Assembly (NCBI GenBank): GCA_900618425.1
Contig: UZAN01039561.1
Coordinates: 49,732 to 113,731 of the forward strand
Reading direction: 5' to 3'
From: Echinostoma caproni
Taxonomy: Eukaryota > Platyhelminthes > Trematoda > Plagiorchiida > Echinostomatidae
DNA length: 64,000 nucleotides
Under the pieces are notes generated by a model. That model saw only the letters and a program-made list of their open reading frames with translations. It was not told where the DNA came from and searched no databases. Below, in pieces: positions 49,907 through 62,793 of this stretch; position 1 is the first letter of the stretch, and the number at the start of each line of letters is the position of its first letter. A program made the position numbers and the translations under genes.

Positions 49907-52720
49907 GTAAGCACTTATGTGAAACATTCTTTTCCCTTTATCCATTTCATTACGTAAGCACTTTTGTTATTGTGGGGTTGTTCATATGAAACTCATAGCT
50001 CGTTCACAATTAAAAATTCATTCTTAGTGTGGTAATGAACTCACATTAAACAACGGCCTTGATTCTACTCTACGTTTGAATGTTTCGCGGTTCGAGATAT
50101 CGTTTTAACTCACGAAAACGTATTTTTATTTCAGTGAAAGCGCAAGATGTCATAACTTCAATCACAGCTTTTATATTAAATGAGTGTCTGACCTCATCCC
50201 ACGATGTGACTATCCATCCACGCTGCATGTAACCCAACTTGACCTCAACCTAGTTGTGGCCGCTTCAGATTTGTTCATCACATCATTCATGACTTGACTT
50301 TCGTGTGCTGTGGGGAAAGCGGTTTCTAACATGATTGCTTACTTAGGAATGCATAACACGTTCATGGTAGCATAGGACGAACAGCGATGTAGAGTGAAGG
50401 ACAACATTTTGGTATTTTCCTATTACTGCTTGAGAACGGGACCCTTAGGAACAAGTTTATTGCTCTCGGTGAATCAAACGTTTATCTAAGCTGAATACTT
50501 CTCGCTGAACTGCAGCAGAAAACGTCAGTCGATAAGGTAATATGGATGAGACAATCACTTTTTGATGTACTTCTTTACTGTTTAAACACGGTGGCCGATG
50601 TCCGAAGTGTAGTGGATTGCCAACGCTGAGCAAACTACCACGAGCGTACACGTGCATTGATATTGGTTATCAAAGCTTGATTTATTGACACATGCAACAC
50701 TGAAATACATAATTTCCTTGTGTCTTATCTTTAGGAAGGTTTAAAGACATGCTAACCTACATTATGCCGTGAAGCAATCTGATGAGTATGACAATTATTG
50801 GCTCAGTTAATAAACTATTATTAAGTGGAAAATTCGGTCTCGTTTTCCAAAACATCCAAACATATTGACGGCAGTTTCTAGTTTATATAAGATATCCAAC
50901 CCATAATGCAGTCTTTCAGTCCTGCAAAGAGATCGTTCGCAGCCGCATGGCATGGCTTGGGAAGAATGTGTCACAAGAACCCACAGCTTTCACAAATCTA
51001 TCTAATCTTGCACAAAGGGTGGCGGTTCTCATAAAATCCCAGCAAATTAGGAGCAGATCTGTTTGCGGATTTTAAATCCACATATGAACAACCGCGGTAC
51101 CTCGTTACCACATGCAAGCACCTAGCTGAATTACGCGGTCAAATATGCTATTATATTATATTTCGCATTTGATTCTAAATTTACAATTCACCGAGTAAAC
51201 TCCTTTAAGCCCCCATAGAAACTGACCGTGACAGTCAGCTCTTATTCCACCAAGTTCGTATTTCTGTATGAATTAAGCACAAAGTTATCATAGTTGGCTC
51301 TTATTGGAGTTGGTAGAGTCGCTTGGTCACCAAACCAAACAAACAAACAAACAAAAGCATTAATGAGTGGAAGATAGAAATTATGTTGTGCAATTGTGTT
51401 CCTCAAGTAGCTTCACACCGGGCCGTTTTACACACGATAATATTAACGATATTTTAAGTTTTTATTTATCACGGTTTTCTATAATTTTTCCATATATTTC
51501 GATAGCTATCAGTGAAATCTAAGTAAACAGTAAACGTTTCCTAATATGTTGATAATCGAGTATGCAAAAAAAGCCGTTTAAAGCGTGTTGGAAACACTCG
51601 TCATTTTTGATTTGGACCTTCGATATCAAGTATAGGGGTTTTCTTAAACAGATCCAAAAATCTTGAAGTTACTTCGTAATACACACAAGTTAAAGCTGGT
51701 TTATATTCAATAAATTAGCGATGGTCGCTCTGAATTAGTCAGTAATAGAGTGCAATTTCTATTATCATTTTATTTTGACCAGTCTCGTAAAAACAGATTA
51801 CTCATCAATATTCAGTTACGTTGTTGTTACATTTATTGAAAACAGCTTAATTCAAAAATCTCATGATAGTTAACTCTCATAAAGAGACCCAGTTTCACAT
51901 TATTCTCCCATGAGATCAGTTGCTTTATTTTCGGTTTGCAAACCAAAACCTTTATGCCCGGGGCACACAACCGGAGAAAAGTTTCGTACTTTATTGAGTA
52001 TCATTCAGCATTGGATATTAAATCCCTGGATTTCTATTGCAAATGAAATGCGTTCAACATTTGGCAAACGAAAACATAATTCACTTCAGAGCTCAACGCA
52101 TGAACTATTCTTTATTATGGTTCATCAGTCCAGTAAAGGAAGGAGGCACTTTGACTGACCTACTCATCAGACTGGACGAATCATTCAGATGACTACGAAT
52201 AACCACGAGTTTACTTACTTCAGATTGACTCAACAAATGCCTAGCTCCAGTAAAACTATTATCGTAGAAGCAATACTGCCAACTACAGTTAACCAAGTTA
52301 TCGTTCTTCATGGAAAATTCACTATAGGTTTTATGGATCCAGTATATTGTTAAATTTATGGTTTGTTTCTTATTCATGGTTATTTTACGGATGATGCACG
52401 CAGTGTAAACGGATTTGGGTGAGTAAGTAACATCGCATCAATAGGATATATAGAATTCTTGAAGATTGTTGACCGTATTAGATGTTTTTCTACTCACTGC
52501 ACTGGTACAAACGAGTTCTTCTGATGATTATAGGAAAACCCAGGCAAGCTCATTTTTCTCATTGATAAAGTGCACATCGATCAAGATGATGTTTCCATAT
52601 ACATCAGACATAGAATCATACAACCAAACTACAACCTGAGATTCTCATTACAATTGAATTCCGAATTTGTTCAGAAAATCATAACAGTAATGCTGATCCC
52701 TTTGGCTTTGTGTCTTTTCA
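49907..52720. other. Non-coding stretch
   Basis: No supported gene. It contains an (AAAC)n run and otherwise AT-rich sequence with short chance frames. Confidence 0.4.
51331..51355. repeat. (AAAC)n microsatellite
   Basis: Tetranucleotide run, directly visible. Confidence 0.85.
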
Positions 52721-53101
52721 TTACAGTTCACAAACGAGAATATGGAAAACCAGGGTGTCTTTCCTCTGTCCACTTTTGTCTCTCTTTCAGCGGGCACGGT
52801 TCAATCACCATCTCGCACGGTCATTGTCGCGTATCAACATGGTCACTCCACATGTGTCAGTTGACCGATATCTCAATTTCAGCGCTTGGGCACTCTGGCC
52901 ACGCAGACCACGTTCGGCACCATCTACTGGAAACAGATGGTTTACACTAAACGCACCCGTGCACGTCTACAAATTTCACCGTGCTTCGTCCCATCCGTGA
53001 CAATCAAGATCACTCCAATCCATGTCCCACCCACCCACTCACATCTGTATTGATATTCGCTCTAACCCTCACACGTCGATTATTCCGTTCTACGACCAAA
53101 A

Positions 53102-53487
53102 ATGTTAGTGCACAACAGTATGTCCTCAGCTGTGTGCAATTCACCTGTTTTTTTATTCCATTCGTTCTCGTTTTCGTGCTGTTTGGCACTTCGCAGAAAA
53201 TCCGATTCTGCTGTGAAATTGACAATTTCGTTTGTGATGATTGTGGTATATATTCTGACTGCGATGTTTGAGGTAGGAACTGCCGCGCATTCAGGTAGCG
53301 AACGACACACACCAACCCAACCCAATCAAATAGGACCCTGTCATTTCAATTCCGTACCGATCAACCACCAACTGTGTACGGGGTCCAAAAGTGTAGAAGA
53401 GTCAGTTCTGGCCACCCATGAGCTGATAAACACCGAACGCATATTTGCGTCCATGTGTTGTGCACTTCGGTCAAGGGAGGGCGGACG
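53102..53487 (+). CDS. Possible first coding exon with a membrane/signal-anchor segment
   Basis: An ATG after AAAA opens a 128-codon frame that ends exactly at a strong donor (GTAAGA at 53488). The product has a hydrophobic stretch at about residues 43-58 (KLTISFVMIVVYILTAMF) preceded by basic RRK, which would suit a signal anchor or uncleaved signal. A hydrophilic Cys-containing region follows. The segment and the 380 bp before it are clearly GC-richer than the surroundings, like a gene start. Against it, other frames, including two on the minus strand (53010-53315 and 53080-53325), are also open here because TA-type stops are rare in GC-rich DNA. No family was recognised and no second exon was placed. 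Confidence 0.33.
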
Positions 53488-53908
53488 GTAAGAGTCGATA
53501 AAGCAGAGGAATTTGGATAGTTGTTGTGAGACTTTTCGGACCACCTGTCTGCACAGTGCAACTAAATGATTAGCTTACAACCGGTGTAACGATATCAGAA
53601 ATAACCATTGCATAAACCGCGAATGTGTCTCTACTCTTTCGGAAGAAAACGGTCTTGGAGTAAATGGCTGCATTATCGAATTGTAACTGTATGTCTATCA
53701 AAGAAAGACACGTTCTCACTGCTGGACAAATTTTTTTCCTGACAAATAGGCTTTTAGGCAATGAAATCTGATATTGACTATGCATTTCACCAGATATTTT
53801 GTGCTACTAGTAATCATTGCTTGATGTTCTGTATATAAACGTTTTTTATCCAAACTTTAAAAAGCAAGAAGGGATTAATTAGAGTTATCATTATGAATGA
53901 AGACATTT

Positions 53909-53986
53909 GACGGTGCTAATGAGATTCGAACTGACAACTCATAGGTTCATATATTGTTGACTTTATAGCGGGTGCTCATTTCCGTC
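53909..53986 (-). repeat. tRNA-like fragment (SINE-like)
   Basis: Read on the minus strand, the 78-bp segment starts GACGG and ends CCGTC, giving a five-pair closing stem. It has a B box (AGTTCGAATCT) at the expected place. The A box is degraded and no sound anticodon arm can be drawn, so it is taken as tRNA-derived repeat. Confidence 0.45.
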
Positions 53987-56900
53987 ATTGACAGTCAGCA
54001 ATGGACGCAAGCCACAGTTAAAATCAGTTCACATTTTGAGCTGACATTGTAAGTAGCTTGATGGTTGCTTGATAGAATCCACAGTGGGGTATCGTTTTTA
54101 GACCCTTAATCATTCATGCTTTATCCGTCGCCTGAGATTTTACTTCTTGATTAGATCCCTCCAATTGGTTTCCTCTGTATTCTTCATTTCCTCTAATTAC
54201 CGATTGCTTATAAGTTTCGTAATTTGCGTCCTCCGAATAAGTACGTACTAATCGAAATAGATTCAATTTGCTGCATTAGATAATTCATTTTGGAGATATC
54301 TCCGCTGCACGATATGCGGAAACTAACCACTGTATGCAACTAAAAATATACGATAGGATAATCTACCCCCTTATTCAATGCTATCCAAAGGTTCCACAGC
54401 GGTTGAAAAAGTATCTTGCTGATGAGAAGATAAACGGAAAAGTAAAATCCCGTTGAACTGAATGCGGATAATTATCAAAGCAGCCACTCGTTTTCCTCAA
54501 TCGATTTGTTAACGTCACGAACATTTCAGAATACGTTCAGATTCGACATCAATACTCCATCCGTAATGTTGCTACCCAAAAAGCAGAATCGTTGAGTAAG
54601 ATCCGGTGTGAGCGGGTTGGTGTACATTCATATCGGAGCGTTTTCTTTTCAATTCAAGGATACGTAGTTCTTTGTGAGGACCGGTTTTGTTACACTAAGA
54701 ATGGTTGGTTAAGTGATAACTGGCAGACGAGTTCGCAGAATACTACAATAATCGTCGATAACTACATTGAATTCCATATATATATACATACATATATATA
54801 TATATATATAGTCATTCACATACTAATTAATATCAAATATAAATAATGTATAACACCAAGGATCATTGGGTATGCGCATCACATCGTCCCACCAATTTTG
54901 AACGAGCTCTCATGCAATACAACTCTGGTAATCTTGAATTATCCGTCAGAATAAAGAATGGAGAGCAACTCCCCATTGGCTAGGAAAATCCTAGAGCCAG
55001 AGGGAATGATTATCAAAATAAAGGACTCGAAATTTCACCCCGTCGGAGTCAATTTGCAGTGCCTTGATCGTGGCACGGAATGATATCCTTGTCACGTTCA
55101 TGAATTGGTTGAATGAACGTTTGAGATGGAGTGACGGTAAAGCCATGACCGCTATTAATAGAGGAAACATCACGGGAAATAAACGTGCTGGGGGTTCTCC
55201 TCATTATTTTCCTATATTCACTGGATGCTTTATGTTTCTATTTCATTTCTGAATCAACAAAGAATTTATAATCGGAATCAGTTGGAACTCTTCTGGATTG
55301 TTGATTGAAAGGGCATCCTAGTTTGCCAAACGGGTGTACAGACAAAAATCGATAGAGATTATTTCTATGAAGTAGGATTGTTTTATGAAATGGTCACTTC
55401 TTAATAATGAAAGAATTTCAATGTGCTGAACCAAAACGAGTCGACAATTGTGGGTAACTGAAATTCCAATAACTAAATTCCCGAGTTAAGATAAAGCTTA
55501 TGTTTTGTGATGTATGTGCAGTTTGAAGACAAACTATTTGACCAGAAGCGAAACAAGCAGAGGCTTCATATCAGGATTTTGATTTCGGATTTTTAATACG
55601 TTTGCATCCTTAAAAATTGCATCGGATTACTTTAAAAGTAATCATGCATAGTATGTTTAATGTCTAAACTGAAACACATGTTTGGCTCGGTTGGTTGTAT
55701 TGACAGAGTAGTCTATGATTGAGACTCAACATTAGAATATAAAACTTTTCGAATGTATGGAACACATATAATAATGTTAATAATAATAATACCAACTCAT
55801 ATCCCTTTCATGACCGTTTTGCTTCCGTACAAATAGAATACACTTTCCAGAGATGAAATGTATTTTCGCATGCGATGCATAAGAGAATTTGGTGTTAGAT
55901 GACTGCTGGCAGTCCTTGATGAAATATATGTTCGACAACTCACTGTATATACATGCTTTCATTTTATTAAGGACCATTGGCAAGTACCTTATTTAAGAGC
56001 TATTTAAAAATGAATAACGCATATTGCGTTTATAAATTCCATTTTTAAAATTCTTTTTTTCCCTTAAAAGTGTGTTGTGTTCGTAATGAATCGAAGAGAT
56101 ACAGATTAGGATTTAAATTTTAATTGTATTCACTTCACCTGATGGTATCTGGCACCTTTTGAAAAATCTTACATAACTTTCTGCCATTTCTGTGTAATTC
56201 GCTTAGATTATTCAATAACAATATTTAGAAATATTCTTCCGTGCCTCAACCAAACGAATGTCATTTTAGAATCAATAATTATTTTTAACACTCAATAATA
56301 ATAGTATTTCCTGGTGTCCCCCAACTTCCTAAATAATCTAACATTGTGCTGCACATATTACTTTGTGGACAGGAAACTTGTTATGCACTCCTGTTTATGT
56401 GTCCTTTTAAAAATGATTCTGATCAAGCTGAATCTGAATGAGTGTGCACTGATGATATATTGATGTTGATCTGTCTACTTACAATGTTTAAGATGTTCGC
56501 TGAAATGGTGGTAGCCGGGTGAAGTAAACTAATACTCAAAAGAGGTGTTTGTGTAAATGTTCCTTTTGCTCTCTAAGTGGCATTCAATAAAAGAGTTACT
56601 CTCTGTTTGTTGTTTCCGTAAAATTGTGAAAACTCAGACATATGTTGACAAAATGTTGAAAATCGGTTCTCATAGCTCGGGTGAACTGAATTCCATTTCG
56701 CCTGAGAGATATTTGCTCATGTTTCACGAAGCTGAATCCACGAGTCTAGTTAAACGTTTTCAATGCGTTGATAATCAATGAAGTCACACAACCGTAAGAG
56801 AACCAAAAGCTGTGTTTCCTGGTATTTATATGCTCTCGGACAGGCTTCCCTCCGAGGATACACTGATTATTCAAAGGTTAAACTCGATTTGTTTTCCTGT

Positions 56901-59745
56901 TGAAGCCATTAAAGAGCCAGGAATCTAACTCACCAACTAACTTTACCTGGCTAACAAGAAAAATCCTGAATCTTTCTCATCAATTTAGTTCGGCTTTTTA
57001 TTTTATCTTACAAGGTCAGAGTGTTGATCTTTTCTGTCAGGAAAATATATCAAGCGTGGTATTCCATAATCGAGAGGATTACGTGTAAAAAATGAATACT
57101 CGAAAAAGTCTTCTAATTCAAAATCAGTTAAAGACGAAGATAATCTTTCATACTCATGTAACTACGTGTATTTTCGATCTTACACCAACTGTCAGCCCTC
57201 AAGAAACGTTATTGAATGTGTCTGTATGAGAGGAATGAAACTGACTGTATCACTGATTTACACCTGTCAGATAAATAATGTTTGTCTCGCCTAATCCACA
57301 TTGTAGCGGTGACAAGTTGACCCTAGCTTTTCATGTACACCATACAATTTCCACAACACGAGGTTTAACCTAAGAGACTAGATATAATTAGATACTACTA
57401 CTCACGTATGATTCAGGAACATGAAAACAGATAGAGCGGACTGCCAATAATAACCAAATCTCAGAAGTACCGGAGACTGGGTTTGATCTTATAGTACACG
57501 GCAACCAGTTATTCCCTCGATTATAAAGATAGTGTACATATAACTGACTCATATTGATCGGATGTAACCTCTCAACCAATTATCACTCAACAGGTATTAT
57601 GGCACTCATTTGTGCGATGTATTTGAGGGATATCCCGTTCTATTATGCTAAGGATGTTTTTGACAATTTACTACCATAACGACCACGAATTCCTTCCCAG
57701 GCCCAGGGTGACAGAAGACCTGTCTATCAAATAATTAATTGGAACAAATGTTATTAAAAAATGAACATCTGCACTCTGGTCATGATTTACTAAAACCAAG
57801 AGGTAGGTGTTTATTGCTGTTTGTCAAGTGTCAGATATGATACATCATAGCAGATGAAGAATGATAAACTATGAACATCAACCAACACTTGAGTAAAATG
57901 ACCCACAGTAGACCGTAATTGATGGATCTTAGTGTCGCTGATTCCGTACAGAGAACACTGAAAATGTTTGATGCAAGATCATCTCGAAAGCCATTTACAA
58001 ACTTCACATTCAATACTATCCTGATAAAATGTAAGAGACTACCAATTCACACAATTCTATATATGTGTATATGTGTGCATCCCTGTGACATTTTCAATCA
58101 ATGGATGCTATACATCACCGGTGCGTACGCGTTTGCTACAAATAAATAGTTCACCTTATTCTGCCCGAGAATTTTAGCACAATGGTGTTTATAATTTATG
58201 TGCTAATTAAATGCAAGTTTAATTTGTCGCCTTAAATTGGAATGATTATTCATTTTTCAGAAGTATCTTCTGGTGGGAGAAGGTTTGCATCCAGGAGGTG
58301 AATAATCTAACGGATCCGAAAAGTTCTATGTTTAGTACTGTTGATCCGTTTTATAGGAAAAAACATCTCCGCAAACGAGGGAATTAACCAACGGACTGTA
58401 TATTGCACATCTATCTTTCTGCTCACTGAAACACCCAACTATGAAAAAATATTTCAAACCCCAGTTTGTTTTCCATTCCAAAACTTTAACTACCCCCTAC
58501 AAAATCGCCTTTCAGTCTGTTATTTTAAAACAGACGAATTTTCCTAATTTCAACAGCAATTTCCATTCGTCAAAAGGATTGTATGTCTAGTGGAAACGAC
58601 CCCATACCTGACAAATAACTTGATAGAAACATAAAGAACATTGCGTTTTCACTTAACAACTCGACGCTGATGTTCCAGCGATATACTGTGAATGTTCATA
58701 GTACATAAAAATCGAATGTATTGGTATACGGAGCGACCAAATCAAAGCTCTTCTGTTCGACACATGAAACCTTGAAACCCATAAGATTTAGAACTGTTAT
58801 GGGTGCATCTTTTATGTTGATTAACAAGCACATCTTACTAGAAACTGAAAGATACTGCAATTCTGCTAATCAATGAAAGACATAACATAAGTGGGAATGA
58901 AAGAAAGTTTTCACGATTATGAAAATTTCAGATACCTCTCCAAAGAAAGCATTAAGATCTCCAAGCACTGTGAGGGCAAAAAACCATGAATCAAACTGAT
59001 GACATAAATGGTATGAGGTATTATAGCCAAACTGTAGTTTATATTCACACACTTTGTCTGGATCTTTATCAACGAAATTTATCCATGTGCTCTTTTTTAT
59101 AGAAACGGTGATGTTGTTAAAGCGATTGAAAAATTTTCAGACATCGCATTATTCGCCCATTGCATGCACCTGCATCGTTGATGATGAAACTGAATCTGAG
59201 GAACAAAAATGTAGTTAGGTTTAAGTGGCAAAAAGGCTATCAGATGTAGCTATGATTGCAAACATATCATTAAACCTTCCAGAATAAACCTCCAGAATAA
59301 AACCTCACATTTTTATTTGAGATATACCATTCAACTGATTATCAGATTGCTGTTAACGGATTTGCAAACTAGGCTGTTCCAAAACTGAACTTCACGGATC
59401 GGTTTTCTTTAGTAGAAATCTACTTTGCCCATGAATTATAGCTGATAAGTATATCTGCATCAGTTAATCTCATATTGTTCTTTGTTCAAATTTGGTTCTT
59501 TTGGAATCAGTTCCTGAAATGAAGTTTTCCACGCTTCCTCGTTTCCTATCTGATTAGATTGCTCACGCACTAGGTTTACATATTGAGTTGGGAAATATCC
59601 ATGCCTAAAATCTAGGAATATCCCTTCGATTAGATTGGACATTTTTCGTGACTTGACATGTTCCGCAAAGCAAGACTAATTTCACTGTAATTCCCAAAGA
59701 CCAGTTAGACCAGTAGTAGAGAACTTGAAGTCCTCCCATTAGCTT
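53987..59745. other. Long non-coding stretch
   Basis: No supported gene. It contains AT-rich sequence, an (AT)n run at 54.78 kb, and isolated frames without splice support. A weak B-box-like motif on the minus strand near 57480 was not called. Confidence 0.4.
54776..54810. repeat. (AT)n microsatellite
   Basis: Long AT/ATAC dinucleotide run, directly visible. Confidence 0.9.
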
Positions 59746-59828
59746 CCTCTTTCGCTTGCTTTAGCGAAACAAGCCGGGAGGTTTTCATTTCTGCTGGATC
59801 TCAAAAATCCTCTGTTATTTATTCATAG
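59746..59828. repeat. Divergent direct repeat, left copy
   Basis: This segment, containing AAGCCGGGAGG, then GGAT-TCAAAA, then TTATTCATAG, resembles 62194-62278 in the same orientation at roughly three-quarters identity by eye. The two copies bracket the CR1 remnant. They are too long and too diverged for a simple target-site duplication and may be a separate repeat family or duplicated host sequence. Confidence 0.55.
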
Positions 59829-59840
59829 GGGGGCCACCAG

Positions 59841-59969
59841 GTTTGGAAACCTACAGTCACCATCGATACTGGATTAAGTTTTGACCAAAGAGGAGCTGTC
59901 AATGTGACTTCCCCCCTAGGACGCAGCGATCACGCATTGGTTATATTCCATTGTGTTTCATACAATTAA
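59841..59969 (+). pseudogene. CR1 endonuclease C-terminal remnant
   Basis: A 42-codon frame ends the apurinic-type endonuclease domain. The SDH triad, whose Asp-His pair is catalytic in this nuclease family, is intact at 59925-59933 (Ser-Asp-His), preceded by PLGR and followed by ALVIF. The frame stops with TAA soon after. The rest of the endonuclease is absent upstream. Confidence 0.7.
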
Positions 59970-60056
59970 CGGAAGTTCTCCAGGTGACAGGCGCAGATCC
60001 ATAGTGTTGTGATCTACAACTGACTAATTTGTGTTCATACATATCTGTGGCCGAAT

Positions 60057-60082
60057 TGATTGATCGATCGATCGGTTGATCG
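60057..60082. repeat. GATC-rich simple repeat
   Basis: Run of GATC/GATT units within the interval separating the endonuclease and RT parts of the CR1 copy. A short CCTG repeat follows at about 60156-60170. Confidence 0.75.
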
Positions 60083-60464
60083 AATGACTGACTGTATGAA
60101 TGCTGAATGCTTGACGGCATTCGAATGCAGTGCGACGTGTGAGCCGGAGTCGGCCTGCCTGCCTGCCTTCCTACCCGCTGATCCTTACTGTTTGTTTCCC
60201 GGTTTGTGAACCGGCTACATATTTGCTGTTTACAATAATCGTGCTGATTAATTCGTTGTGTGCTTATTTACCTACTAAATCTGGGACACGACAAAGACTA
60301 TGACGAGGAACCCAATCCATTAGAAGCCTGCCAGAAATTTATTGACTATTTTACAAACCTAATGACATCAGTGACCAACACTAGAGTACTCACCAAATCC
60401 AGCATCTGAAATTCATTTATTCGAAGCCCAACAAGGAAATAGCTATCTGTGAAGGAGTCATCCT

Positions 60465-60943
60465 GACCAGATTATAAACGTCTTCCGAATGTTGTCACGC
60501 GGAAAAATTATCGCAGGCTGAGGGACCACTGCACCAGGCTGATTCGTGAGGATAAACTGAAATACCAAGAGGCGGTCGCACAGAGATGCACTTCTAACCC
60601 TAAGCTGTTGTATAAGCACGTTAACTCCATTCGGACAGTAAATGTTAGCATACCGGCACCAAGCAGCGCTGGAAGAGTTGCAGCCACTCCAACGGAAGCA
60701 GCTGAAATGTTGAAAACTCAGTATTCCAACGTTTTCTTTGCATCTCAGGTTGAAGGTAATTGCGAGGGTGGTAGTCGAAGTGACCCCGCTAACTACCAAC
60801 CTGTAGCCCTAGTTCCGGTGTTATCGAAAGTCACGCAGTCAATTGTGGCAGATTCGTTGCCGGAATACCTCCAACGCTACAACATTCTTTCGACAACTCA
60901 ACACGGGTTCACGCAAAAGCGATCCTGCTCCTGTTTGAGATGA
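60465..60943 (+). pseudogene. CR1 linker and N-terminal RT, internally deleted
   Basis: A continuous frame of about 159 codons encodes the basic linker (RKNYRRLRDHC, LKYQEAVAQRC) and the pre-RT stretch ending FFASQVEGNCEG. It then jumps directly to GGSRSDPANY and the palm/finger blocks. In intact CR1 elements, some 80 residues, including the SPGPD motif, separate these two parts, so an in-frame deletion is inferred near 60770. The frame ends in TGA just after QKRSC. Confidence 0.7.
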
Positions 60944-61990
60944 ATGGATCAGAACAGTTGAGGAAAGGGGATGCAGCGGATGTGCTTTATTTCGACCTCT
61001 CGAAAGCATGTGATCGGGTGAATCACCAAATTTTGTTACCGAAGCTCTACAATTACGGCAATTAAGATTTCATATTTGATTAGATGAGAGCATTCCTCCA
61101 GTGGTGGACCATATCAGTTCGTGTTTCTGATTGCATGTCCCGATCTATCAATGCCACCTGCGGTGTTCCACAGGAACCCGTAATCGGTCCCCATCTGTTC
61201 CGAAAGTGTTATGTTCAAAAATAATACTGTTTGCAGACGACGCCAAAGTCTGGAATACAGTAACAGAATCCGAGGGCTCTCTAACACTTTAAGAATCACT
61301 TAACGCAGCTTATCAATGGCCTAAGGAGAGCGATATTGAATTCACTGTTTCTGAATTGAAAGTCCTATCCTTAAGCAACGAGAGAAAATTCCCGTATTTC
61401 CTCGGGAATCAGAAGCTACCACATACTTAAAGTGAAAAGACTTGGATATTGTTGTTCAAGAGAATTTAAGCTGCGCTACGGCTTCGTATACTGTTGTCAA
61501 AAACCGAGGCTTACTTAAGCGAAGTTTTGTTCGTTTTGAATCAGCACTGTTCCCACGTTTGTTATTGGTGTACATCAGATCGTACACAGTACGCCATCCA
61601 AGCTTGGCGCCCATGGTTGCAACGTGATCGCAAGATGCTTGAGTGTCCACAAAGGATGGCCGCCAAGATGGTCAAGGGGTCACATTAGCTCACCTACGAG
61701 GAGAGATTACGACCCTATATTCTGCTCAGTACCACAGGATTCGGGGAGAGCTGATTTTGGCGCACCAAATACTGCAGAACCCAAACCATCCATGTCGCCA
61801 GCTGCTCGTATTATCCAACAATTTACACTTAAGGGGAAACCGTTTTAAGATGCTGATTCCAAAATGTCTATTGGAATGCCGTTGCCGATAATTTACAGTC
61901 GGAGTAGGCAAAACTTCAAACACCCTTCCATTTCACGTCGTTTGTGCACCAACTATTGAATAGTTCAACCAAACAGTCAATGAAACCTTG
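60944..61990 (+). pseudogene. CR1 C-terminal RT and 3' domain, broken
   Basis: The catalytic region and 3' domain are spread over at least three frames with several stops. FDLSKACDR is present with the first catalytic Asp. The second box (normally YADD) survives only as a frameshifted LFADDAKVW-like reading near 61230. The VQAW..WLQRD and YEERL..Y blocks and the RGELILAHQIL block are well preserved, and the copy ends around 61990 after a degraded WNSLP-type motif. Confidence 0.7.
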
Positions 61991-62193
61991 GTAAAACTCA
62001 CACTCCTTCTCAAATAAAAGCAAACGTAAGTTCATTGAAAACTACATTCTCATTTATCTCCTACCTGGAACTGTATGTGATTTTCTTCGCCGTGAAACGA
62101 TTCAGTTGTGTGAATATCCTATTGGGGTCAACGAAGCATGAGCTTGCAAGTAATTCCCATGATAAAACTTTGACTCTGACTCTGACATTTCTT

Positions 62194-62278
62194 TCCTCTT
62201 TTGCTTGATTCTGTGTAATAAGCCGGGAGGTATTTAATTTCCAGTGGATTTCAAAATTCCCCTGATATTTATCCACAG
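62194..62278. repeat. Divergent direct repeat, right copy
   Basis: Partner of 59746-59828, same orientation, about 2.45 kb to the right and just beyond the CR1 remnant. On the minus strand it lies in a 71-codon frame (62061-62276) without recognised function. Confidence 0.55.
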
Positions 62279-62774
62279 TTTAACTGCAAGCCTTTTCTAT
62301 TTTGATATTTACTGACACATTTGCACATTTATTTTACCGATTCACATACGGTCAATTTCCTTGGACAAAGAGACAGAGCTACAACATAAATCGAGTAAGT
62401 GTAGGCTGGGAATGCAGCGGGCAGCTGATAGTTTGGGTGGTTTTTCTCTTTTGATATTTTAGAACTACGTACTGCTTAAAATCTTTCATAGAACAATGAT
62501 TTTGTTCTTTTATTCACTTTTCCAGGTTGGTTTGTGTTAGATTTTCAAAGAAACTACGGGAAATCAAGATTGTTAAAAAAAATGAATGGTCTGAACAAGT
62601 CTGCTCATAATAAAAACCATTTCGAAAAACGTTACCAGTCAGAACATGTGTTATGCCATCGTTTTCATGTGGCTTACTCACATGTTTGAGGGAAGTTATG
62701 GTCTTTTGCGAGACACAAACCATCATCATGCAAATGTTCAATCATGGGTTGCTCGATACTCCCGGAGGCGGTAA

Positions 62775-62793
62775 CATTATTATTATTATTATT
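62775..62793. repeat. (ATT)n microsatellite
   Basis: Six trinucleotide units, directly visible. Confidence 0.9.

Larger units (their letters stand above)
59841..61990 (+). mobile_element. Decayed CR1-like non-LTR retrotransposon
   Basis: Domains appear in the normal CR1 order on the plus strand. They are the endonuclease C-terminus (PLGRSDHALVIFH), a linker, the RT block (DPANYQPVALVPVLSK, STTQHGFTQKRSC, YFDLSKACDRVNHQ, CGVPQEPVIGPHL), and the conserved 3' domain (AIQAWRPWLQRD, LTYEERL, RGELILAHQIL, then a NTLPFHVV-type end). CR1 LINEs encode an endonuclease and reverse transcriptase for target-primed copying. This copy carries many stops and frameshifts, lacks the first ORF and most of the endonuclease, and appears to have lost part of the RT. 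About 300 bp of unrelated or decayed sequence separates endonuclease and linker. It is dead. Confidence 0.8.

Noticed and set aside
57455..57530. Minus-strand B-box-like AGATCAAACCC
   Set aside because: Deviates from consensus and lacks a closing stem.
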